Positions 24,976 through 33,276 of a stretch of DNA of 64,000 nt are shown here, in pieces. A program made the translations under genes and the position numbers. The notes under the pieces were generated by a model. That model was not told the origin of the DNA. It worked only from the letters and a program-made list of their open reading frames with translations, and did not search any database. The stretch spans positions 1 to 64,000 of the forward strand of contig USSM01000004.1 in NCBI GenBank assembly GCA_900557455.1, read 5' to 3'. Positions within the stretch are counted from its first letter, which is position 1, and the number at the start of each line of letters is the position of its first letter. Source of the DNA: an uncultured Collinsella sp. Its GTDB lineage: Bacteria > Actinomycetota > Coriobacteriia > Coriobacteriales > Coriobacteriaceae.

Positions 24976-25289
24976 GGAAACTTCCTATCATCAACTGCCC
25001 GTACGATGGGCGGTCTTTATGCAACTGGTTTATTCTAGCGTGCCAAACTGCCGCTTCCCAAAGTTCCACCATATCTATGGCAAGCAGGCGCTTATGATCG
25101 AGCCCGCAGGGTTCCGTAACGTTAAAGTTGAACTCTATGGTTTCTTAACAATTCACTATAACTGCAGGTCAAGGCCAAAACCTCAAGTTCAACTTGACCC
25201 TTTAGAACCTTTAAGGTTCAAGTTGAGGTCGAAAGCAGTAGTAGAATACCTTTCGAACTATAACCTACGATTGATTGCAGAGGGACTGG
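24976..25289. other. gene-free stretch before the secreted cell-wall protein
   Basis: These 314 bases separate divergent genes. Besides the motif cluster at 25125-25228 I see no ORF with a ribosome binding site and no hairpin with a T-run. Base composition is clearly more AT-rich than the flanking genes, as expected for promoters. Confidence 0.5.
25125..25228. promoter_or_regulatory. cluster of TTCAAGTTGA-like palindromic motifs
   Basis: AAGTTGAACT at 25125, the perfect palindrome TCAAGTTCAACTTGA at 25183-25197, AACCTTTAAGGTT at 25206-25218 and GGTTCAAGTTGAGG at 25215-25228 occur within about 100 bases, ending about 60 bases before the start codon. Repeated related half-sites suggest an operator array. 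No cognate regulator can be named. Confidence 0.4.
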
Positions 25290-26423
25290 ATGCAGCATTC
25301 GAACCATCGCACCGCAGCGCTCATCGCGTCGAAGCCGGCTCGTATCATCACGAGCGCCGCGCTCGCCGTTACACTGACGGCCGCGCCGATGCTCTCCCCC
25401 GTCGCAGCCTATGCCGCCTCGCAGGCAACGCAGGATCAGCTTTCCGCTGCCCAGCAGAAAATCGAAACCGCCACGAGTGCCTACAACGAAGCCCGCACCA
25501 AGCTCGAGGATCTGCAGAAGCAAATCGACACTAACGAGGCAAGCATCGAGAAGATCGAAGCCGAACTTCCCGATCAACAGGCCAAGGCGAGCTCCGCCAT
25601 GCGCGATCTGTATAAGTACCAGAAGGGCACCAACCCCATCGTGAGCTTCCTGGTCAACGCGCAGAGCCTGGGCGAGTTCATCACCACCTGCAAGTACACC
25701 AACCAGATCACGAGCTCAAGCGTCGACGAGATCGAAGAGCTCAACAAGATGCAGACCGAACTCGAGCAGAACAAGACCGAGCTCGAGCAGGCCAAGTCCC
25801 AACTCGAGACCGAGCAGAAAACCGCCGAGGACGCACTGGCACAGGCCCAGCAGCTTCGCAGCGAAGCCCAGGCAAAGGCCGAGCAGGAGAATGCCGCCGA
25901 GCTGGCCAAGCTCGAGGCCGACAAGGCCGCTGCCGCCGAGAAGCTCTCGGGCGAGGGCGTGAGCGGCAACAACTCCAACAGCCAGGCCAATAACGCCAAC
26001 ACCACCATCGACACCACGGTGAACAGCTCCAATACCGGCAACTCCGATTACGACTCGTTTATCAACGAGTGGACGAGTCGCATCGACAACTACCTCGCCG
26101 GCTCCCCCATGGCAGGTCAGGGTTACAACTTTGCCGTGGCAGCCTGGAACACCGGTGTTGACCCTCGCTGGTCTCCCGCCATCGCCTGCATCGAGAGCAG
26201 CAAGGGCCTCTATTGTGCCGGCTCCTATAACGCCTGGGGCTGGAGCGCTCGCGGCGGCGGCTGGCGGAGCTTTGGTAGCTGGAGCGAGGGCGTCTCTGCC
26301 CACGTTGCCTACCTGGGCGCCAACTATGGCTCCACGCTTACCCCGGCAGCCGCCAAAAAGTACTGCCCGCCCACGTGGCAGGACTGGTACAACAAGGTTG
26401 CAACCCAGATGAACCGCATCTAA
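25290..26423 (+). CDS. secreted coiled-coil protein with lysozyme/transglycosylase-like C-terminus
   Basis: A 377-aa secreted protein. A signal peptide ends at about residue 40 (AYAAS). Residues 45-205 form a long coiled coil rich in Glu, Gln and Ala, as in PcsB/CwlO-type cell-wall hydrolase regulators. A Ser/Asn linker (about 205-245) leads to a C-terminal domain with AWNTGVDPRWSPAIACIESSKG, where the Glu could be the catalytic acid of a lytic-transglycosylase-like fold. ATG at 25290 follows AGAGGGA. Probably acts in peptidoglycan remodelling during growth; exact enzymatic activity is not certain. Confidence 0.82.
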   Translation: MQHSNHRTAALIASKPARIITSAALAVTLTAAPMLSPVAAYAASQATQDQLSAAQQKIETATSAYNEARTKLEDLQKQIDTNEASIEKIEAELPDQQAKASSAMRDLYKYQKGTNPIVSFLVNAQSLGEFITTCKYTNQITSSSVDEIEELNKMQTELEQNKTELEQAKSQLETEQKTAEDALAQAQQLRSEAQAKAEQENAAELAKLEADKAAAAEKLSGEGVSGNNSNSQANNANTTIDTTVNSSNTGNSDYDSFINEWTSRIDNYLAGSPMAGQGYNFAVAAWNTGVDPRWSPAIACIESSKGLYCAGSYNAWGWSARGGGWRSFGSWSEGVSAHVAYLGANYGSTLTPAAAKKYCPPTWQDWYNKVATQMNRI

Positions 26424-26433
26424 GATCAACGTC

Positions 26434-26457
26434 AAAGGGCCCCAATTGGGGCCCTTT
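26434..26457. terminator. bidirectional terminator
   Basis: AAAGGGCCCC and GGGGCCCTTT form a perfect 10-bp stem with a 4-base loop, followed by TTCTTTT on the plus strand. It lies between the convergent cell-wall gene and the protein kinase gene and can serve both. Confidence 0.88.
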
Positions 26458-26462
26458 TTCTT

Positions 26463-27863
26463 TTACGCGACGGAGGTATCGACGACGCCAGTCGCGTTTG
26501 CAATGGCAACAATGATAATCATTGCCAACAAGAGCACACCCATAGCCTTGAGCCAGAGCTTTGCAAGCTTTTTACCGCGGTATCTATCGAGTAGCTCAAA
26601 CCGCCGGCGAAGGCGGCGTTTGTCGAGCATCACAAAATGAATGAGCGCTACGAGACCGTCGGCGAAGATAAAATACTCAATCGCGAGAAACCACATCGGG
26701 TAGTTTTGGTTGGCGCCCGTAGGATGAAAAACGGCAAAATGGCTTCCGGCAAAGAAAACAAGTAGCGAAAGATAGACGAATGCGTTCCAAATGCGCCCAA
26801 CGGTGTCGGGAATGCGGGAGAGTAAATTCGGGCGCTCAGGCACCAACGGCAATCCACCCTGAGACTGATCCGTGGGGAGCACGGGCACAGGGCACACGGC
26901 TCGCCGCTCCGGAGGCTCTTGGAAGGAAGCAGCATTCGGCGCGGACGACGGCGTCGGTGCGGACGACGCATACGATGCGCGTGCAGCGTGCCCTAGCGCC
27001 TTCGCGCTTGCAAAGCGCTTGTCCGGATCGAGCGCCATCGCCATGCAAATAACATCGGCAAGCGAGGCGGGGACGTCACGTGCCTCGCATTGCTCGCGCA
27101 TGTTCCGACCTGGCTTGGGATCGGCCCCCGTCAGACAAAAGAACAGCAGGGCACCGAGCGCATAGACATCGCTGCGCACGCTCGTCTGGCCAAAACCATA
27201 CTGCTCGGGCGGCGCATAGGGACGCGTGCCAAACTTGACGGTATCGGCATCGGCTCCCTCGCGCCACACGCGAGTAATTCCCAAGTCGATAATCACCAGC
27301 GATGAAAACGTCAGGCCTGTATCGGGCGTATAGTTTGCGCCCGACACGATGATATTCGAGGGCTTTAGGTCGCGATGGATCACCGGCGCAGCCATCTCCC
27401 CCGCCGACGCAAAGCCGGCATGGAGCTCCGCAACTGCATCACAAAGGGCGCCAAACAGCTCACAGGCATAATCGGGCCTCGCACCCAAACGCCCCACCAG
27501 GGCCCCGAGCGTTTCGCCTTCGATGTATTCCATGACCACGCAAAGCTCGTCGCCCACGCGGCGGCAATCGACAATCCGAGGCAAGTGCTCGTAACGTCGC
27601 CCAGCATGCTGGGCCGCAAACAGGCGTTCATACGCCCCGCCAATCTGGGCCGACGCGTCGATGCGCTTGCGAACAAAGGGGCCAAGAGATCCTCCGCCGG
27701 AGCCCTCAAAGTACACGAGCTCGGTCGTCTCGACGTCGGAGTGCTTGAGCACACGGTCTACGCGATAGCTGTCATCACGCTCAAGTGACGCCAGGTGTCC
27801 GGCGAGCGCAGCGGTCAGCTCATCATCGGAATATGTTGGGCTCTGAGTATCCATAGCGTCCAT
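26463..27863 (-). CDS. membrane-anchored serine/threonine protein kinase
   Basis: A 466-aa Hanks-type kinase. The catalytic loop is VIHRDLKPSN, the metal-binding motif is DLG (IIDLGITRVW) instead of DFG, and the activation segment ends in YAPPEQYG. The glycine-rich loop is degenerate (YFEGSGGGSLG) with the candidate ATP lysine in FVRKRID. From about residue 300 there is a Pro/Ser-rich linker and then three hydrophobic segments, so the kinase faces the cytoplasm. There are no PASTA domains. The start is uncertain (27863 or 27854; 27878 also in frame) because no clear Shine-Dalgarno is present. It follows an HTH gene in the same direction. Confidence 0.85.
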   Translation of the reverse strand: MDAMDTQSPTYSDDELTAALAGHLASLERDDSYRVDRVLKHSDVETTELVYFEGSGGGSLGPFVRKRIDASAQIGGAYERLFAAQHAGRRYEHLPRIVDCRRVGDELCVVMEYIEGETLGALVGRLGARPDYACELFGALCDAVAELHAGFASAGEMAAPVIHRDLKPSNIIVSGANYTPDTGLTFSSLVIIDLGITRVWREGADADTVKFGTRPYAPPEQYGFGQTSVRSDVYALGALLFFCLTGADPKPGRNMREQCEARDVPASLADVICMAMALDPDKRFASAKALGHAARASYASSAPTPSSAPNAASFQEPPERRAVCPVPVLPTDQSQGGLPLVPERPNLLSRIPDTVGRIWNAFVYLSLLVFFAGSHFAVFHPTGANQNYPMWFLAIEYFIFADGLVALIHFVMLDKRRLRRRFELLDRYRGKKLAKLWLKAMGVLLLAMIIIVAIANATGVVDTSVA

Positions 27864-27949
27864 AATAACGCAGGGCACGGACGCCCCATGACGCCCGTGC
27901 CCTGCACGTTCTAAATATCGTGAACGGCGCTTCCGCCGGCAGCCAACTG

Positions 27950-28371
27950 TTAGCTCACCGTCTCTTCACCAAAGCGATACAGCTCCTCGTTCACCTTTTG
28001 CAGGCTGCAGCCACGATCGATAAGGAAATGATGATGGCGTCACGGCGGTCCTTGCAGTTGAGGACATTGACGCCCGCCGCCGTCAAGGCGCGGTTGGTCT
28101 CCTTGAGCGTCAGCGCCATGGCAAAGGCAATCTGCAGCACCTTATTGCGGCTCGGATGCCGCGCACCGGTAAAGATCTGATAGCCAAACGTCTCGTTGAG
28201 GTCGGCCATACGCACCACGCGCGAACGCTCCAGCCCCTTTTCTTCCAAAAGCTGTTTCAGATACCCCGAAAGCGACGGGGCGGTAAAGTCGTGCTCTTTG
28301 ATATAGCCCTCGATACTCGGGGCATCAAGCAGCTCGTTGAGCAACTCTTCGGTTAGCTTCTTATCGGGCAT
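27950..28371 (-). pseudogene. HTH regulator with a frameshift near its C-terminus
   Basis: The frame from 28371 runs through HTH-type sequence (GYQIFTGARHPSRNKVLQIAFAMALTLKETNRALTAAGV) to RDAIII, then ends in an unrelated tail at 27991. Adding one base at the A-run 28026-28028 (T-run in the gene) restores LIDRGCSLQKVNEELYRFGE and a stop at 27950, which looks like the natural end. So a single-base deletion in a homopolymer is likely; it may be a real mutation, a phase-variable tract or an assembly error. The gene lies upstream of the kinase gene, same strand, and the two were probably a pair. Confidence 0.75.
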
Positions 28372-28419
28372 ATGGCCTCACCTCCCCAGATCGCATAGTA
28401 ATCATGTTGTTTATTCTAG

Positions 28420-28863
28420 TTAAAAGCCGCTCACATCAGAACGTTCCCAGCTGGCAACCTGATCGGGAGATACCGTGCTCATCGCTTCGAACTTCCAGGT
28501 GCCGCCCGCTTTGAGATGGTTGGTGTTCGCAAGAGCCGTTCCCACCTGATTGCCGTCTGCGTCATACAGAACATACTCGATCTGAATGTAGCTTTGCTCT
28601 CTATCCGTATTATTGGTCAACGTGCCAGTGATCTTATACGCGAACTGATTAGACGTATCCCCGGCCTCATCCGAAACCGTATAGGGTTCTTGTGCCTCTT
28701 TTTGCTCCTCGACTTGCTGGGTCTGTTCGGCAGGCTTTGCTGCATCACCCGTAGACGAATCAGACGAGTTGCCGCCCATAGACCCTACGACGCCGGCAAC
28801 AACGAGCACCACGATGACACCCAAAACGATCTTGCCGATCGGCTTCTTTCCCTCTTTTGCCAT
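28420..28863 (-). CDS. membrane-anchored FxLYD-domain protein
   Basis: A 147-aa protein. A cytoplasmic positive N-terminus (MAKEGKKP) is followed by one TM helix (about 10-32), a Ser/Asp/Gln-rich spacer (33-62) and an immunoglobulin-like domain with the FxLYD pattern (IQIEYVLYDADGNQVGTAL). Such proteins sit on the outside of Gram-positive cells; function is unknown. ATG at 28863 has GGAAGGA upstream. It is not tightly linked to its neighbours. Confidence 0.78.
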   Translation of the reverse strand: MAKEGKKPIGKIVLGVIVVLVVAGVVGSMGGNSSDSSTGDAAKPAEQTQQVEEQKEAQEPYTVSDEAGDTSNQFAYKITGTLTNNTDREQSYIQIEYVLYDADGNQVGTALANTNHLKAGGTWKFEAMSTVSPDQVASWERSDVSGF

Positions 28864-29023
28864 TATGCATCCTTCCCACGATCCGGCTACCGTGCCGGCA
28901 CACAGCACATCGTAGGAGGCAGCGAACTCAAATTCATTAGCTGGGAGCTAATGTCGCAACACAGTTTGCCATCTGGCACTCATTGAGTCTTTTTTTTCCT
29001 TCACCGAACTCATGCCTTTGTTG

Positions 29024-29051
29024 TTGACTATTAAACATTTAGACGTAAACT
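29024..29051 (+). promoter_or_regulatory. promoter of the oxidoreductase/aconitase-X operon
   Basis: TTGACT (29024-29029), 16-base spacer, TAAACT (29046-29051); the TTG start codon lies 37 bases later. Good -35, moderate -10. Confidence 0.55.
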
Positions 29052-29087
29052 GCTTTGTTACCTTGTCAACATCTGAAAGGAACCTCA

Positions 29088-31409
29088 TTGGGAAAAGACG
29101 TACTGGTGCAGCAACTCGTCGACTCATTCGACAGCTGGCCCGCCAAAAATTCCGGTTGCGGATCGTCCCGCATGACACAAGAGCTCTATCCTTTTGACAA
29201 GCTCTTCTCTCCCATCAAAATTAACAAGCTCACCGTCAAAAACCGCATTGTCATGGCGCCGATGGGCAATATCGACATGTGCGAGGAAACTGGCCGCCCC
29301 AGTGACATGATGCTGCAGTACTTTTTCGCCCGCGCCAAAGGCGGCTGCGGCCTCATCACAACAGGACTCGTACCGGTAAGCCACGGCATCGATACCACGG
29401 TCACCGAGCTGGACAAGCTCACCTATTTCCCGCGCATCGATCGAAGCCGAACCGTTATGGCAGGCTGGCGCGACCTTGCCCAAGGTGTCCATGCCTTCGG
29501 ATCGCGCATTTTTGTCCAGCTTACGGCCGGACTCGGCCGCGTGGGCAACCCGCAATGCCTCATCACGCAAAAGAAGTTTCCGGTCTCGGCGAGTTTCTTG
29601 CCTAACTACTACATCCCCGCCATTCCATGCATGCGCCTCTCGGACCAGAAGCTGCGCCGTATCGTAAACAATATCGGCCAAGCGGCGGCCGATGCTCATG
29701 CCATGGGCATCGATGGCGTCTATTTGCACGGGCACGAGGGTTATCTTATCGAGCAGCTCGGAAACCCCGCCTTTAACCATCGCAAGCTCGGACGTTATGC
29801 CGATTGGCGTCAGTTTGGCCTCGATATGATCAAAGAAATCCGTCGCCGCGTTGGGCCCGACTACCCCATCATGTACCGCATCGACCTTTCGCTTGCACTC
29901 GAGGAAACCTATGACGAGCAGGTCATGAATTCGACCTATCTGGGACGCATGCGCGGCGGCCGCACAGTCGAACAGACCCTGGGTTATATGGAAGAGCTCG
30001 TGGCGGCGGGAGTAGACATCTTTGACGTCGACCTTGGTTGCTATGACAACTGGTGGATGCCCCACCCGCCTGCGAGCATGCCCGCAGGCTGCTTCGTTCC
30101 CGTGGCGCGCGCCGTTCGAGAGCGCTTTGCCGCCGACAATATCCGCTCCAATGCCGGCCTTCCCGTACCCGTTGTCGCGGTGGGTAAGTTGGGCTACCCC
30201 GACATTGCCGAACGCGTCCTTCGCAATGGCGACGCCGATATGATCATGCTCGGACGCCCGCTGCTTGCGGATCCCGAGTGGCCCAACAAGGCGTACGCCG
30301 GTCGCGTGGCAGATATTCGCCCCTGCATCGGATGTCAGGAAGGATGCCTCAACGAGTTTGTCGAAGGGGGCCATCCGCAGTGTGCCGTCAATCCACGCTG
30401 CAGCTTTGAATACCTCATGCCCCAGACACCCGCTCCCGCCAAAGAACCCAAACGCATAGCGGTGATAGGAGCCGGACCCGCTGGGATGGTCTGTGCGCTA
30501 ATCGCCGCGCGTCGTGGCCACGACGTAAAGCTCATCGATGCCGAAGATGAACTTGGAGGAAAACTCCTCTCCGCCAGCGCCGCCCGGATCAAGTTCGACC
30601 TCGATAACTACCGATCATATCTTGTTCGACAGGTGCGCGAGCAGGCAGAAAAACCCAACGGGAACCTGACACTCGAACTTGGACGGGCAGCACGCGCCGA
30701 AGATCTTGCAAAAGCAGGCTTCGACGCAATCGTGTGCGCGACAGGCACTTCCAATGCAATACCGCCCATCCCCGGTCTTACGGAGCTTGCAGCATCGGGT
30801 CATGCCGTGCTGGCAACGCAGCTACTGCGCCAACCCGCGCTGCTTGGCAACGCCAAAACCGTCACCATCATTGGCGGAGGGGCCGTGGGCTGCGAGGTTG
30901 CCCAATGGCTCACTGTCGAACACGGCATACCACAGGTCAGCGTAATTGAAATGCTGCCTCACATGATGCAGGGCGCCTGCACGGCAAATCGCGGCCACCT
31001 ACTCCATGCGCTCAGGGGACGCAATGTGCGGCTCCTCAATATGACACGCGTCGAGCGCGCGGAGGTCGACGGCAAACGCGAGTCTGGAGCCCCATCGAGG
31101 TGTGCGCGTCTCCACTTGAGTCGCAACTGCCACAAAAACGTTCCCGACCCCTACGTCTCGTGGTCACCGGTCTTGCCCGAGAACGTCGAAAACCCGCTTG
31201 CACCCAAAATCGGCAACGACTGGAAGTCACTCGAGCTAACCTGCGACCTGGTAATCATTGCCTGCGGCGGACACCCCGACGACGCGCTGTTCTACAAACT
31301 GCAGCAGACGCACGCCGCAGACGAGCTGCATAACATCGGCGATGGGTTTGCACCCGGTCGTGTGCTCGAAGCGGTCCGTGCGGCATACCGACTCGGCACC
31401 AATATCTAA
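29088..31409 (+). CDS. old yellow enzyme-type NADH:flavin oxidoreductase with 4Fe-4S and FAD domains
   Basis: A 773-aa enzyme of the 2,4-dienoyl-CoA reductase/trimethylamine dehydrogenase family. An FMN TIM barrel (about 30-380, with VKNRIVMAPMGN and IDGVYLHGHEGYLIEQ) is followed by an iron-sulfur motif with four cysteines between CIGCQEGC and CAVNP, then FAD (AVIGAGPAGMVCALIAARRG) and NAD(P) (TIIGGGAVGCEVAQWL) Rossmann domains. It reduces an activated C=C bond of unknown substrate. TTG at 29088 is chosen because GAAAGGA precedes it by 6 bases; ATG at 29172 is the alternative. First gene of a five-gene operon. Confidence 0.88.
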   Translation: MGKDVLVQQLVDSFDSWPAKNSGCGSSRMTQELYPFDKLFSPIKINKLTVKNRIVMAPMGNIDMCEETGRPSDMMLQYFFARAKGGCGLITTGLVPVSHGIDTTVTELDKLTYFPRIDRSRTVMAGWRDLAQGVHAFGSRIFVQLTAGLGRVGNPQCLITQKKFPVSASFLPNYYIPAIPCMRLSDQKLRRIVNNIGQAAADAHAMGIDGVYLHGHEGYLIEQLGNPAFNHRKLGRYADWRQFGLDMIKEIRRRVGPDYPIMYRIDLSLALEETYDEQVMNSTYLGRMRGGRTVEQTLGYMEELVAAGVDIFDVDLGCYDNWWMPHPPASMPAGCFVPVARAVRERFAADNIRSNAGLPVPVVAVGKLGYPDIAERVLRNGDADMIMLGRPLLADPEWPNKAYAGRVADIRPCIGCQEGCLNEFVEGGHPQCAVNPRCSFEYLMPQTPAPAKEPKRIAVIGAGPAGMVCALIAARRGHDVKLIDAEDELGGKLLSASAARIKFDLDNYRSYLVRQVREQAEKPNGNLTLELGRAARAEDLAKAGFDAIVCATGTSNAIPPIPGLTELAASGHAVLATQLLRQPALLGNAKTVTIIGGGAVGCEVAQWLTVEHGIPQVSVIEMLPHMMQGACTANRGHLLHALRGRNVRLLNMTRVERAEVDGKRESGAPSRCARLHLSRNCHKNVPDPYVSWSPVLPENVENPLAPKIGNDWKSLELTCDLVIIACGGHPDDALFYKLQQTHAADELHNIGDGFAPGRVLEAVRAAYRLGTNI

Positions 31410-31430
31410 CACGAAAGGATGGGCTCACAG

Positions 31431-32708
31431 ATGAACCTGACCTCCCAACAACAAGCCCTGCTCGACGGCGCCAAGGGCCCCGCCATGGCCAAAGTGGTCA
31501 AGACCCTCGTTATGTACGGCGAATGCTTTGGCGCCGAGCGCATGGTTCCCGTGACCGGCGCAAACGGTCATCTTGTCACAAGTTTTGGCCTCTCCATGCT
31601 CGGTCCAGTCTATGACCTTATGGATGAGCTGCTGAAAGACGGCGCCCTGTCCGGTCAGTCATTCTCGGTCGACCCGAGGCCCCTCGACCCCGCCGTCACG
31701 GCCAACCCGCTGCAAAAGCTGCTGTTCAAGATTATGTATTCCAAACAAGACGATTATGAGGCACAGCTGCGCAGCATGGGTCTATTGGACAACGATGCTT
31801 TCACCTGCACCTGCTACCAGCCCGAGGTTGGCAATCGACCTCGGCGTGGCGACATCCTAAGCTGGGCAGAAAGCAGCGCCGTGGTCTTTGCCAACTCCGT
31901 GCTGGGCGCTCGCTGCAATCGCAACTCCGGCATCATCGAGATGTTCGGCTCAATTGCCGGCTTTGTCCCGGAATTCGGCCTGCTCACCGATGAGGGCCGC
32001 AAGGCGACCTGGATCATCGAAGTCGACTGCAAGCGCAAGCCCGAAGCGCAAGTGCTTGGCAGCGCCATTGGCATGAAGGTGATGGAAGACGTCCCTTACA
32101 TTAAAGGCCTCGACCGCTGGCTTGGCCGCGAACTCACACCCGGCACGCAGGACTACCTTAAGGACATGGGCGCCGCCAGCGCATCGAACGGCGCTGTCGG
32201 GCTCTACCACGTGGACGGCATCACGCCCGAGGCCGTCGAACAAGGCGAACACCTCATAGCACCAGACGCCCGAATCTATCGCATTGACGACGCCGAGCTG
32301 GAACGCATCCGCTCGAGCTACCCCGTTATGTGGAAGAACCCGGGCGCGCGCCCCAAGCTTGCCTTCATCGGCTGCCCCCACCTCTCGTCTGCACAACTCG
32401 TCCATTGGGCAGACGCCATCTGCGATGGGCTGAGTGCCTCCGGCAACTGCCGCGTGCAAGTACCCACCGTACTGACCGCCGCACCATCCGTGGCAGACGC
32501 CTTCCGCAAGACTGCGGCATACAGACGCCTCTCGACTACCGGTGCCGTCGTCTCGAGCATCTGCCCGCTTATGTACACCAACAACCCGCTGTGCGGCAGC
32601 ATGCCCATCATCACCAACTCCAACAAGTTGCGTACGTACTCGGCATCGCGCTACTACACCGACGACGAGGTGCTCGCCTACGTCACCACCGGAAAACCAA
32701 TCAAATAG
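31431..32708 (+). CDS. aconitase X catalytic (large) subunit
   Basis: A 425-aa protein of the aconitase-X (AcnX, formerly DUF521) family, a dehydratase branch related to aconitase. Characterised bacterial members dehydrate cis-3-hydroxy-L-proline; archaeal ones act on mevalonate 5-phosphate. Family segments include CTCYQPEVGNRP, ANSVLGARCNRNSGI and IGCPHLSSAQL, with cysteines that could hold an Fe-S centre. ATG at 31431 has AAAGGA 12 bases upstream; ATG at 31419 is too close to it. The small subunit follows after 14 bases. Confidence 0.9.
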   Translation: MNLTSQQQALLDGAKGPAMAKVVKTLVMYGECFGAERMVPVTGANGHLVTSFGLSMLGPVYDLMDELLKDGALSGQSFSVDPRPLDPAVTANPLQKLLFKIMYSKQDDYEAQLRSMGLLDNDAFTCTCYQPEVGNRPRRGDILSWAESSAVVFANSVLGARCNRNSGIIEMFGSIAGFVPEFGLLTDEGRKATWIIEVDCKRKPEAQVLGSAIGMKVMEDVPYIKGLDRWLGRELTPGTQDYLKDMGAASASNGAVGLYHVDGITPEAVEQGEHLIAPDARIYRIDDAELERIRSSYPVMWKNPGARPKLAFIGCPHLSSAQLVHWADAICDGLSASGNCRVQVPTVLTAAPSVADAFRKTAAYRRLSTTGAVVSSICPLMYTNNPLCGSMPIITNSNKLRTYSASRYYTDDEVLAYVTTGKPIK

Positions 32709-32722
32709 GAAGGCGACTCCTC

Positions 32723-33166
32723 ATGGAAAAAATCTTTCACGGCCGCGTCGTTGTCCCCGGAACTGCCCACGCCAAGGCACTTGTCTCTCACGGAGGGCTC
32801 AACACACTCGCATCGTTTCAGAAGGCACTGATGTTTGGCGACAAAAAGGCCACGTGTTCCGACCAAAACAATCCCGACTTGTACGGCAAACCTTTGGCGG
32901 GATGTGCCTTGTGTCTTCCGCAGACTATCGGCTCCACCACAGGCGGCATGGTGCTCTTCTGCGCCACCAAAATGGGGCGCCAACCCGCATGCCTGCTGTT
33001 TTCCAAACCCATTGACAGCCTTGCCGCCGCTGGCGCGATCCTCTCGGGTGTATGGACCGACACCTCCATGCCCACCATTGACAACCTGGGCGATGAGTTT
33101 CTCGATGCTGTGTCGACGGGAGACGCCATCACCGTGACCGAAGACGGCACGGTCATCGTCGGCTAA
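32723..33166 (+). CDS. aconitase X swivel (small) subunit
   Basis: A 147-aa protein of the DUF126/aconitase-X swivel-domain family. It forms the active site together with the large subunit just upstream, as in split-type AcnX enzymes. GKPLAGCALCLPQTIGSTTGG contains the conserved serine/threonine loop. AGGAAGGCGACTCCTC lies before the ATG. The reading frame is open far upstream within the large subunit gene, but that part is a shadow. Confidence 0.9.
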   Translation: MEKIFHGRVVVPGTAHAKALVSHGGLNTLASFQKALMFGDKKATCSDQNNPDLYGKPLAGCALCLPQTIGSTTGGMVLFCATKMGRQPACLLFSKPIDSLAAAGAILSGVWTDTSMPTIDNLGDEFLDAVSTGDAITVTEDGTVIVG

Positions 33167-33276
33167 GGCTATCCGACCCGCCGCCCGCAGATGAACAACG
33201 TGTTTCGCCATTTCCCACGCGCGGTGCGGGCGATAATCTTGACGTATTCGATATACAACACGAAAGGAGTCCCACC

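Noticed and set aside
22873..25038. A 721-codon open frame on the plus strand opposite the racemase and ATP-grasp genes
   Set aside because: It has no ribosome binding site, its composition is typical of an antisense frame in high-GC DNA (His, Val, Leu, Gly rich) and both genes on the other strand have clear family motifs.
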